This document shows positions 10,557-20,130 of a stretch of 64,000 nucleotides of DNA, in pieces. Numbering within the stretch: the stretch's first letter is position 1; every line of letters starts with the position of its first letter. The DNA is from Tenebrio molitor (lineage: Eukaryota; Arthropoda; Insecta; Coleoptera; Tenebrionidae), in contig NC_091046.1 in NCBI RefSeq assembly GCF_963966145.1, forward strand, positions 35,712,001 through 35,776,000, in the 5' to 3' direction. Position numbers and translations under genes: made by a program. Below the pieces are notes generated by a model. The model was given only the letters and a program-made list of their open reading frames with translations, searched no databases and had not been told where the DNA came from.

Positions 10557-11465
10557 TTGTGCAATGTACATTTTCCAGGTGCTCTTGATTTTGTTCTTGT
10601 CAATTACTACCCTTCCTTCATTAATTTTAAGTTTATTTGTTGGTATTGATCCACATTTTTCCAGTGGATTCCTTAACTTTTCAAAGTACTCGTACTCATG
10701 TTTTTCTTGGAGAAATATATTTTTGACACACAGCGGTGTCTATTGGTGATTTCCAGGTGTATACCTGTATACCTCCTTCGTATAAAGTTTAAAGAAGATA
10801 TTTAGCACAATAAATTCGTGTTCTGCTGTAAAATAACTTAATTGTTTTCTTCTTTCATTTCTTTCACCAAGCCCATGTGGTCCGATATATTCTCCAGTTA
10901 GTCCTTTTATATTAAAGACCCCCATTATTATCGTGAGGTCTTGTTTGGGAAGCTCTTTCAATATATCTGATAGGTATCTGTGAGTAAGATTGTTCAGCTG
11001 GATGATACTTCTGATCTGCTTAATGTTTGAAGTAATAATGTTCTTTCTGATATAGGATATAGGCACATGCCTACTCCATGTTTATATTCTTCGTTGAATG
11101 TTTTAGAGTAGTAGACTTTATAACTGTCGATGTTTAACTATCCTGAGCCTGACCATTTCATTTTGTTTACATCTTGATATTCAATCTTTCCATTTCTTAG
11201 CATTTTTCGTACCTGTACTATTGTTCTTACGTTCCATGCGCATATAGGTGTTCTACTTTTGGATGTCAAAATATTTACGAGTATGTCAGCTGCTTTCAAT
11301 GCATTTTCCTCGGGAGATCCGATTGGGGGAATTGTTACTCCAGAGTCGAGAATATTTTGTACTGAAAGTAGTCATAGTTGACTAATTTCTTAGTTCATCC
11401 GCCTTCTTCCGCCTTTTTCCACCAAGGGCAAGAGAGTGCCCTAACTGTATCCGCTCGTCCAGCCT

Positions 11466-11641
11466 ATACAGGATATTTCACGAATGATAATGAGCCCGGC
11501 GGAATAGAAAATGCAACCCACAATACATCAGGAGAAAAAGCCGGATATTTATCGCTTCCATGTCCAGGTTTACGTTCCAATGTATTGTAGGTTGCATTTT
11601 TTATTCCGCCGGGCTCATTATCACCCGTGAAATACCTGTAT
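11466..11641. mobile_element. Foldback MITE (~176 bp)
   Basis: Two ~62-bp arms form a near-perfect hairpin. The left arm runs 11466-11528 (ATACAGGATATTTCACG, AATGAGCCCGGCGGAAT) and the right arm 11579-11641 (ATTCCGCCGGGCTCATT, CGTGAAATACCTGTAT), around a ~50-bp loop. It lies in the 5' region of the decayed LINE. No coding content. Confidence 0.8.
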
Positions 11642-11869
11642 ACAGTCTGTCCCAGAATTGCCTCCCCATAGAAAACAGGCATATGCCGACAGCAAAAGAG
11701 ATTCCAAGATGACTAAAATAAATTTTCCTCACTCATAACCGAGTTATAAAGTTTTCATTTTCACCAATCCTAGAAGCTCGTCCTCAGGTATTACTAAAAA
11801 ATCGGACAGGTTGGTAGACAGCAAAAATAATTATTGATATCACAACAAAATTCGAAATCCCGGCAACGC

Positions 11870-12795
11870 AAAATTGCGGTCATGGTGCTCAACTTTGTTT
11901 TGCTAAAGCTCAAGAAGCAGGGAAAGTTTTGCCGAATTGGAATGAAATTGGCGGAGGTGCACGAACCGCACTGACCTTGGCTAATGACGAGGAAATACTG
12001 AATATCGTTGTGGAAGATGGAACTAGAGTATAAGAGAAATTGCCCAAGAGTTAGATATCTCAGCAGATCGAACAGACTTCATTCTTTCCACTAAGTGTAC
12101 TCGTGTGCAACACCTCGAACCAGAAGATTACCCTATTCGAATTTTTTTTTTGTATTTGGTTACTTAATAAAGCGGCAGAAGATGAAAATTTTATTTCGTG
12201 GGTCTTGTTTTCGGACGAATCAAATTTTGGTCGGTAGGGATGTTTCAACCATCTAAATTTTTATGTTTGTTCATACGATAATGCAAGGAGCAAGGGCTAT
12301 TTATCCACGTGCATTTCAGCGCAGATTTTCCGTAAATTTGTGGGGAGGACTAGTGGAAGATTCAGTGGTAAGTCAAGATTGTAAAAAATAAAGAAACCGC
12401 GTTTAGGTATTTTTTATTTTCAGATCGGACCTTTTGAATTCCCTATGCGTTTAACAGGAGTAGATATTCCATTGATTTTTCGCATAAATCAGTGGTTACA
12501 ACATGACGGGGCACCATCCCATTTCAGTCGCAATGTGCAAAGTACGAGTATTTTGAATCGGATCCTAATCGTTAGATCGGACGAGGTGGTCCACGCCACT
12601 GGCCTGAACGATCTCCGGACGTCAATCGTCTGGATTTTTTCTTATGGGGGCACGTGAAAAACGTTGTTTACAACCGACCCATTCATCACGTGGAGGATCT
12701 TCGAAACAGATTACTTACAAGAAGCTTTTCGAATAATTACACCTGAAACCACGGCGTGCACAACGATGTCTCGAAATGAAGAGCATCTCCTTTAA
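11870..12795 (+). pseudogene. Tc1/mariner-superfamily transposase relic
   Basis: Decayed plus-strand transposase. Visible signatures in order are an N-terminal helix-turn-helix stretch (DGTRVxxIAQEL around 12020), FVSWVLFSDESNFG with the first Asp (12198-12233), VNLWGGLVEDSV (12330-12367), IGPFEFPMRLTG (12424-12460), LQHDGAPSHFSR with the second Asp (12499-12531), and WPERSPDVNRLDFFLWGHVKN with the third acidic residue (about 12600-12660). It ends near LRNRLLT ... ITPET. Stops and frameshifts are present (for example after NFGR). A 56-bp GT-AG segment at 12368-12423 interrupts the conserved V-IGP junction exactly, so the ancestral transposase gene probably had an intron there. The inverted termini of this copy were not identified. 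Confidence 0.75.
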
Positions 12796-13894
12796 TTCTT
12801 GCTTCTTTCTTTGAGTTTTGTTGGTGTTTCGCTTTGTTATTATTTGCTTTCGTTCTATTAAACTCGGTACTTTTTAGAACCATCATTTGTTTTGTTGTTT
12901 ACTTAACGACTTCTGCCCAATAACAAATTTGTACTTATTAATACAGCGTGATCAACAATGACTGAGACATTTTTTATACATCAAAAAACTAAGTTTGCCA
13001 ATAGCTATTTAAGATATAAGTGTAAAAAGTTATGCTTTATTCTTATTGCACGAACGGGTTTAAAATACGAACGAGGAAGTATTTTAAAGGATATGAGTGC
13101 AATAAAGGAACTTTTTACACGTATGTCTTACAACATTTTAACTACGATCGTGAGATCATCGCACAGGTTACAACATAAATTTGTACAAAATAATTATGTA
13201 TTATTGATTCAATATTTTATGAATACCCAAAGTCGTTTGAGAACCACGTCGTTTAGCAACCTACTTCTAAACAATGTTTCCAACAAATTGTATTGTTGTT
13301 GTTGTGTTCTGACAGTTCTGTGCCATAAAAGCGTGCATTAAAAGTTTTATGTCACGATTCCGTCAGTTCACTAAACATCAACTTTGACAACGATTTTTAG
13401 TGCAAAAAGTGCCTACTTTTTACACGACCGTACCTAGATAAAAAAAATATTTAGATGGTACAAAAAAATTAGTAAAATTGTAATCGTTTGAAATTAATAG
13501 TTATTTTTGTATTAAGTGCGCAAAATGATTGTTTTTTGTTGGGGCATGAGAATGAGTTTTTGGTCCAGACCGTCAGGTCGAGACTTCAAACTCATTCGAA
13601 TGCGCCAACAAAACAATCATCTTGTGCACGAAATACAAACACTATTTTTTCTACAACCGCATTTGAGAATTTTTGTTTTTTTTAATTTTTGTAAAATTTT
13701 CCTTGGATGCTAAAATATTTGTGAAAAAGTTTCCTTGGATGCTAAAATATAACACCTTGCGTCTTGATAACGATGCATAAATGTCACGTTTTTTGACGGT
13801 TGTAGAAAAAATTTATTTCTACTGAATAGCATAATATGAAGTCATTTTATTTGATCAAAAGATGTGGATAACTATAAGGCTTTAATCAGATCCT
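12796..13894. other. No gene seen; unpaired TIR and small repeats
   Basis: I see no protein-coding gene. At 12944 there is a TIR-like sequence (ACAGCGTGATCAACAATG) of the same type as the MITE at 53662, but I find no matching right end. An imperfect inverted repeat has arms 13021-13067 and 13080-13119 (TGTAAAAAGTT ... AACTTTTTACA). A 22-bp unit (TTCCTTGGATGCTAAAATAT) occurs twice near 13700 and 13732. Confidence 0.5.
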
Positions 13895-14219
13895 GAAGGC
13901 CCGACTAATAAAACTATAATATTCACCAAATGCAGGGAGCGGCATCGTTTTGGTTTTACTACCAGTCCTGTTGTCAGGGACAATAGGCAACTACCGCCAT
14001 AAATCCTAGGACTGTAAAAGAAGGTCTGTTATCTGTTGACTGACCAGGCTACAATATCTTCACGTCTATTGTCAAAACCACAACCTCAGCCCCTAATAAA
14101 TAATTACAATTGAACTGTCATAAAACCAAATTATAAACGGGAAAACTATATCACCATCTTCATCTGGTGTCCCTTCGGTGAAGAATTGAATATCATCGGT
14201 TTATTAGTCGAGCCTTTAG
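13895..14219. mobile_element. MITE with GGCYCGACTAATAAA termini
   Basis: The left end AAGGCCCGACTAATAAA and the complement of the right end AAGGCTCGACTAATAAA form imperfect inverted repeats that continue inward (GATATTCA / ATATTCACC). The length is about 325 bp and nothing in it is coding. Confidence 0.65.
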
Positions 14220-16094
14220 AGTCACTTTAAAGTCCTATACAGTGATAAAGAAAAAGAATAACGTTACTGGCAATATTTATTCTTGTGAATTTCTAAATTA
14301 ATTACAAGCCGTAATTCCGTTTCTAAAATATTTCACAAACATTTCTTTTGCTATATTGAAATTAATTTTTGGAGGTGTTGTGTCAAGCATCGGTAATTTA
14401 TTTATACATACTATAAAATAAAAATCTGATAAGTGATAACAATAAGTTAGTAATTTCTACTTTTTTTATGATTATTTTTCAACAATCTGCTGATATGCAC
14501 ATTTTATCTGCTGATATATTTTTAAACGCATTGGAATACTTAAGTCCTCAGGTCAATTTACATAATATTTATCGCCAAACTACTTCTTTTTCAACTCCTT
14601 GAAGTTTGAACCTGTCTTTTTCTATTTTTTTTTTCGGAGCTTTTAACTATAGTCATTTTAACAAAAGCGGTGTAATGCGTTCTCATAATAGTTATTTATG
14701 CAACTAGTTAGGAAATGGCTCATTTTGTTCAACCAGTGCGACGTTTCCGCAGAATCACACAAGATACGCAGAATGGCATTTCTTAACGGGTTTCATACAA
14801 GACATGACAAAAAAGTTTCTTTAACCTTTAAATTATTTGTATTGAAAATAACGCTTATTTCGTTTGTGAGTTTGAAGTTTTCATTTCATAACAGTTGCGA
14901 AAAGATTAACATTTCGAAATCTAAGTCAGGTTCCAAAAATTACACAGTAGGTACATGCCCACTTTCTTTTCAATAAATAATTTACTAAGAAATAACCAAA
15001 ACTTTATTTATTATAAAGCAGATACATAATAAGGTCATAAAAAGGTACATAACAAAATATAAATGAAACGAATGCGAAATTTGTTCCGATTTTTAGTTTC
15101 CACTCGCTATATCGTTAATAAGGTTTAGTGGCAAATTTTATTCACTATAAAAATGGTGTAGGTACAACTGAATAGGTATATAATTCTCAAAAAGAGTAAT
15201 GAAATTACCAAAATGTATCATTTTTAAACCGATAACGATATTTTATAAATTGGAAATACAACAATGATAATGATGTTTATTTATTTTAGTGTTCGAATGT
15301 AACTAATTGTGAAACTATTTATTTACTTGTGTCAAGAATGAGAATGGAAACTAGGAAACATCTACCTATAAATGCTTTGGGAAAACCATTATATGTGATA
15401 ATTTGATAAATAATAATCACCGTTAGTTCCATTTTGAGATTGATGGATCTTTATTACATGTGAGGACGCCTTGCGGTTAGAGTTCATGTAATTTTATAAA
15501 AGTGGGAAATATTACATGTTTAAACTTGAAAAGTAAAATATTTACGCAAAATTTTACAAATTCATTTCTATAAAAAAGAAAAGACGTTGTGAATCAATTT
15601 TTATTCATCCTTTCAGTAATTAATACATATTAATGAATTAATTTTTAATATCACCGGAAATGACTGTTATGTGGAAAGTTTCAGTCTGTCATAAAATAAA
15701 TTCAATAGAATTATAAACATAAATATTCCAAACGTTTGTGGTCACACACGTGACCATTAAAGTTTTAAACAAAAAATGAACGCAATTGAAAAAAATTACT
15801 AAGCAACTATAGTTTGTCCAGCGAGGAATTAGTTGACATAAAAATCACTAAATTCTACCTAGAGAAAGTAGTACATACCTTGCGCACGTAAAATTTCAAG
15901 CAGTAACATTTTTGCCCTGAAATTATGCTTTAATTAATGTATTCTAGTGCATTTTGTAGTGTTGGGTTACAAGCCTACAATTTAAAATCTCCCAATCTCT
16001 GGCTGGACGAAGTATACCAAAGTTAATGTTTAAGAAGATTATTATTATTAAAATATATCTACAGAACAGACATGAACATGACAGTTCATATCTA
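14220..16094. other. AT-rich intergenic sequence, nothing recognised
   Basis: No coding frame with family resemblance, no RNA gene and no clear inverted-repeat element was seen in this stretch. It is uniformly AT-rich. Confidence 0.5.
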
Positions 16095-16276
16095 AAGCTT
16101 GTTTGACACGATGCTAAATTTCGTAGTAAATTTGTTAGAAAATGAGAGAGACCCTCGACAGGACCAATGAACGATCAGGATCATAGTCTGTCTTTGTCAG
16201 ATCCTGATCGTTCATTGGTCCTCTCTCATTTACTAGTAAATTTTCTCAAAAATTTAGTATCGTGTCAAACAAGCTT
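16095..16276. mobile_element. Palindromic MITE (182 bp) with AAGCTTGTTTGACACGAT ends
   Basis: Arms of about 80 bp run from AAGCTTGTTTGACACGAT at the left to the complementary ATCGTGTCAAACAAGCTT at the right. Both contain GGACCAATGAACGATCAGGAT. The loop is about 20 bp. No coding capacity. Confidence 0.8.
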
Positions 16277-16786
16277 AAAACATTAGTTAATATTCAAACG
16301 TCATCGCCAGAGCAAAAATTTTTCGTAAAATTGAAAAATTTATCCGATAAAAAAATTAGGTCTTGTTATTTACCTTCGAGTAAAACATTTGTTTATGTTA
16401 ATACAGAAAAAAAAGTAAAAATGCCGTAGCGTGTCATTATTTCACTCTGGCGTTATGCAAATAGATGCGCCAAAATGGCCGCTTCATAAGAGTATATTGA
16501 AAACAATTGAAGTTGTCTTGGCTTTAAAAATGTAAAATTTTGGATTTGTATTTTGATGTTGATTGTTTTTTTAATTGCAGGCAGTCGCAGAAAAAATATT
16601 CTATGAAACTCACGTACATACAAGTGTTTTTCACTCATGGGATTCCGCACTCCCCTACGGCTCGTGTGGTCAAACTTCCCATTAGTAAAAAAAGTAGCAC
16701 TTTATACAATTGTTGTATAAATTAGAATTTTCTAAACTTTTAAATTTTATCAACAAAAAGCGCTGCAATAAAAATAAAATTACATA
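16277..16786. other. AT-rich intergenic sequence, nothing recognised
   Basis: About 510 bp without a supported gene or repeat structure, between a palindromic MITE and an R4-like LINE fragment. Confidence 0.45.
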
Positions 16787-17234
16787 ACTATAAACAACAA
16801 AAGCAAGCACATCTTTTAGGTATAGCTGTTCCAAATTCACATAATATAACACAAACTTAAAACACAAAAATTCATAAATATTTAGAGCTTTCCGTTGCTA
16901 TGAGAAATCTTTGGTGTTTAGAAAAAAAATCGATTTTACCACTTATAATTTCAGCAACGGGAATAGTACCGCAATCTCTTTTTAAAAATTTAAAAATTCT
17001 GAATTTAGGGAACACATTGGTAGTTGAAATTCAAAAAGGTATATTATCATACTCATGTCATATCGTGAGGAAATTCCTTAACATTGACACAGAACATAAA
17101 ACACAAAAAAGTCAAAATGTGGAGGCGAGACGCCGGTAATTATGTTGATAAGCACTGCACTATAGTAGATAGTAATATCCGTAATAGTGTATGTACTCCG
17201 GCAAAATTGCCGTGCTGCCGGGTGGTGGAGGGTT
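16787..17234 (+). mobile_element. R4/Dong-like LINE, 5'-truncated 3' end (second copy)
   Basis: Plus-strand copy of the same element as 5582-6585. It begins within the endonuclease region (ACAACAAAAGCAAGCACATC matches the first copy) and keeps the C-terminal block MRNLWCLE ... ILPLIISATGIVPQS ... CHIVRKFLNID for 79 codons (16900-17139). It ends in the same non-coding tail, finishing TGCCGGGTGGTGGAGGGTTA. Only a few codons differ from the first copy in the shared block. The 5' truncation is typical of target-primed reverse transcription. Confidence 0.78.
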
Positions 17235-17493
17235 AGTATTAATTAATTACATTTACGACACATGACAATCATGACGTGTGACATATATTTATAAAATACT
17301 TAATGGTACTTATCTACATAATAAAAAATCAAAATTTCAATTTTAATCACGAATTTCAAGAATGTAACTAACATGATAAATGTCAAAATTAGTAAATATT
17401 ATGCAGTCAAAATTGTGGCACATTGTTGGCCGAAAATTAGATAAAGATTCAATAAAACAAAATTTAAAATAAATCTTTTAATTTTTAATAGTT

Positions 17494-17661
17494 TAAGGGC
17501 CAGTTTATAGAAAGAGAACTAAATATTTAATTCGAATTAAATTTTAATGAGCGATTAACCCATGAATCCGCAACTTCGATTGGTTCAATCTGGTCACGTG
17601 TTCAATTAATCTCGCATTTGATTACGATTAACGTAATTTCACTTCTGTAAACTGGCCCTTA
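17494..17661. mobile_element. MITE with TAAGGGCCAGTTTA termini (168 bp)
   Basis: The left end TAAGGGCCAGTTTATAGAA pairs with the right end TTCTGTAAACTGGCCCTTA. The interior also contains complementary AT-rich motifs (TTAATCG and CGATTAA types). It is non-coding, and its superfamily is undecided. Confidence 0.7.
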
Positions 17662-19878
17662 GAATAGGCACTTAAATGCGTTATTAAAAGTAACATTAAA
17701 GTAGTAAAAAAAATGAACAATTATAAAATAGTTTTATTCTACTTTCAAGTGTTGTAAAACAACACAAAAAATTCTTTAGACACAATACATAATTTCACTA
17801 CTATTTTGGAACCAACTGGTATTAATCATTCGAAAAGTAATTAATCTTTAGAACGTTTTCATATTATTCAAGCTTAAAATTTTTGTTTTAGTTCTTGCCA
17901 TTCTTACCCATTTATTAACAAATTTACGGAGCTTGATTACATATTTTATTTCTAATAAAATTAATGTATAATATCCACTATGTAAAGGTTATGTATATTA
18001 CATATGTGTAATGTAGTTATATGTATTACATATATGTACGTAAATAATATATATTTAAAATAAATGAGACAAAAATAAAACAGCGTGGGTTAAAAAACAA
18101 GATTTAACCTTGCACTGCTTTGTGGTTCACAGCACATTTATGGTAAATATTCCAATGCTTAAAAAAATTACTTATACCTTTTTTTCTAATAGGCACTATT
18201 AAAAATAAAATTCATGTCACAAATTAAACCATAATTTTTCGTGATTCGTAAAGTATTTGTATTTATAACTAATTGGTTATTAGATAACTGTGACAATTAA
18301 GCATATTTTAGACATAATAAATTAACGTTGTTTTTCCGTAATAATCAAGATAGAAATAGTTGTGAAAATAATACATATTAGGATTTGTTATAGGAAAATA
18401 TATGAAAACTTTTTTTATTGTTTCGCCGGGTTTATTTTTTTTAAATTGTATCCAAATGATTTTGCTACCACCACATCTAAAGTTTCCACTGTAAAAGTTG
18501 TAATTACCATCTGAGTCATTTTCTTCGAAGGTCAAGCTACAAGTTTCCTCTCGGGTTCTCCACTTCTTCCTCGCCCCCACTTGCGAATAATTCCTTTGGT
18601 GGCAAATTGGTGGGTTTTTGCACGACATGTTTGCTTTCAGAGAAGGAATTCAGTCAGACAAGCCCTCATTAAAACCTCTGGAATTATTCATGAGTGGCAT
18701 AAAAAAACTTCCATTTTGAAAAGTTTTTTTCACATTGTTCAGTGAACCGACATATTTTTAAATTTTTTGTGCCACAGCAATAAAAGAATTTGACCATAAA
18801 ACCGCTACGGCGCAATACGTTTTTATGAAAAATCTGAATATTGAATATTTTTTAAGCAATGCTTAAGCCTAACAAAAAATACGTCTGAAAAACCCAAAGA
18901 AGCCCGCAAAAGTATCCAAAGAAATGACGAACACCTTTCCAGTAAAATATTTCAACGGGGCAAACCCAAAGAAAAAATTTACCCACAGCTGCAATAACCA
19001 TAATTACCCTTATTTTCACCAATTATAGCTTCTTATTTGTACGACACTATTTACATTGCGACAATAGAATTTTCTGTTAGCAATACGCTTAATTAATCTG
19101 TTTAGCCCGAAGGTAAACGTTACTTGTTGTCACTAATAATCAATTTATAATTCATTTTTATTCTAAATTTGCTGTTTACATATTCTGCTACGAGAAAAAC
19201 GTAAAACTGCATTTTTGAATATGGGTTTGAAATTAAAAATTTGTTGAACGTGCAGGCATTTAAATACCAATTAAATCGAAATAACGACATGCATGCTCTA
19301 ATAACTGTACCTGTCTTACGTAATTATAATGAAGCTACAGGAAATCCACATTTTTGTAATAAATATTGTTCTTAAATTTATTCATAATTTTCATTATAAT
19401 TCTTACGTCAAGGTTATCTTTTTTTTAAATTATTGCAAAATGTAACCTCGCTAAATAAAATGAGTCACGTAGCCGACAATGCTACTGATTATAGATTTTT
19501 TGCATGAATTTTTTAAGATACAATTAACATTTTTACGGGAATAATCGGGACGCAAGACCCAAAAACCTAAAATGTAGCTATCTGATCTGCGTTGACGAAA
19601 TCGGCGACTTAGATTCTCAGATTGCCACAGTGGAGAGTTAATTATGCAAATTAGATTTTTTTAATCCGAATTTATTAGGAAAACGTTTTTTAATGGTCCT
19701 TACTGGGATGATGTTATTGTCAGTGGGATTGCTCCATCCGAACTGTCTGCAATTTGAACGGATCCGTTCCATATTCAGCTGTACTAAATTAAATTGCAAA
19801 AATAAGAGCGAGAGAGTTATACGTAAAAAGCAAGGATAATTGTAAGAAATTAGAAAAGGGAGGAGTTAATCAATGCCG
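17662..19878. other. Intergenic, no gene supported
   Basis: AT-rich sequence with short alternating TATGTA/ACATAT stretches near 18000-18050. A 106-codon minus-strand frame at 18308-18628 has no family resemblance and was not called. Confidence 0.45.
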
Positions 19879-20054
19879 TGACGTCACTCTTAGAATGAAA
19901 TATAACACACAAGATCATGTAAACTCCCGACAGTTGTTTTGTTTCCCCACTGTGACCAGGGGTGTATCGATATAAATTTCGTCCAATAATAATTTTGGCG
20001 CGAACACGTGTTACCAAGTTTTGCCAGATTTGTAGGTGCTAGTTGAAATTCAAA
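19879..20054 (+). promoter_or_regulatory. Upstream Punch promoter: CRE, CCAAT and TATA box
   Basis: A perfect cAMP-response element TGACGTCA lies at 19879-19886. A TATAAAT box lies at 19971-19977 and CCAAT at 19983-19987. An ATG with an adjoining splice donor follows at 20055. The arrangement fits a promoter for the alternative first exon listed next. CRE plus CCAAT control of GTP cyclohydrolase I is known in mammals; its use here is inferred. Confidence 0.5.
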
Positions 20055-20130
20055 ATGAAGGAGCTGGCCATCGCGACCAATGGAATAAACCAGGAAACCC
20101 AAATTGCCTGCCCTTGCAAGAGCAAAAATG
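20055..20130 (+). CDS. Pu: Putative alternative first coding exon of GTP cyclohydrolase I
   Basis: ATG at 20055 opens 25 codons (MKELAIATNGINQETQIACP, then CKSKN) and ends one base into the next codon at a good donor (G|GTAAGG, 20131). This is the same phase as the main first exon at 24157-24304. Splicing to exon 2 at 24534 therefore keeps the reading frame and gives GHEKCTFHH directly after the new N-terminus. Drosophila Punch is known to use alternative promoters and N-terminal exons. The exon has no homology I can recognise, so the call rests on phase, donor and the TATA/CRE upstream. Confidence 0.5.

Larger units (their letters stand above)
5130..11690 (-). mobile_element. Decayed APE-type LINE serving as host of a nest of insertions
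   Basis: Pieces of one minus-strand non-LTR retrotransposon lie in the correct 5'-to-3' order across 6.5 kb. A 5' region is at 11460-11220 (ALGGKRRKKADEL). The apurinic-like endonuclease is at about 11220-10740 (WNVRTI, GPHGLGERNERRKQL; the usual GDFN reads GVFN). The RT N-terminal linker is at 10713-10562 (STWKMYIAQ), continued at 10179-10086 (LFQGDKVKDQ). RT block EGKAPGPDNFQTEFLKL is at 9707-9530, block LYWNQIASVRVEN then RGVRQDCVLSPLLFNTYSE is at 5581-5400, and a frameshifted C-terminus (KGKRNVGR, LFRAAGCK) is at 5360-5140. Frameshifts, stops and internal deletions make it dead. The gaps between pieces are filled by the R4-like LINE, the pogo element, a MITE, a solo LTR and a foldback element, listed separately. 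Assignment of all pieces to a single copy is inferred from order, strand and the coding continuity across the LTR. Confidence 0.75.

Noticed and set aside
12944..12975. Complete MITE starting at 12944
   Set aside because: The terminus is clear but no matching inverted end was found downstream, so no element boundaries are claimed.
12958..13341. 127-codon plus-strand frame beginning just inside a MITE-like terminus
   Set aside because: It crosses the inverted repeat at 13021-13119 and ends in a low-complexity Cys/Val run; no transposase motif.
13690..13755. Short direct repeat resembling a CRISPR-like unit
   Set aside because: Only two units, eukaryotic AT-rich context; a simple local duplication.
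18308..18628. 106-codon minus-strand frame with a Cys-containing N-terminus
   Set aside because: No family resemblance, hydrophobic low-complexity second half, no promoter or poly(A) support. Open by chance is more likely in AT-rich DNA.
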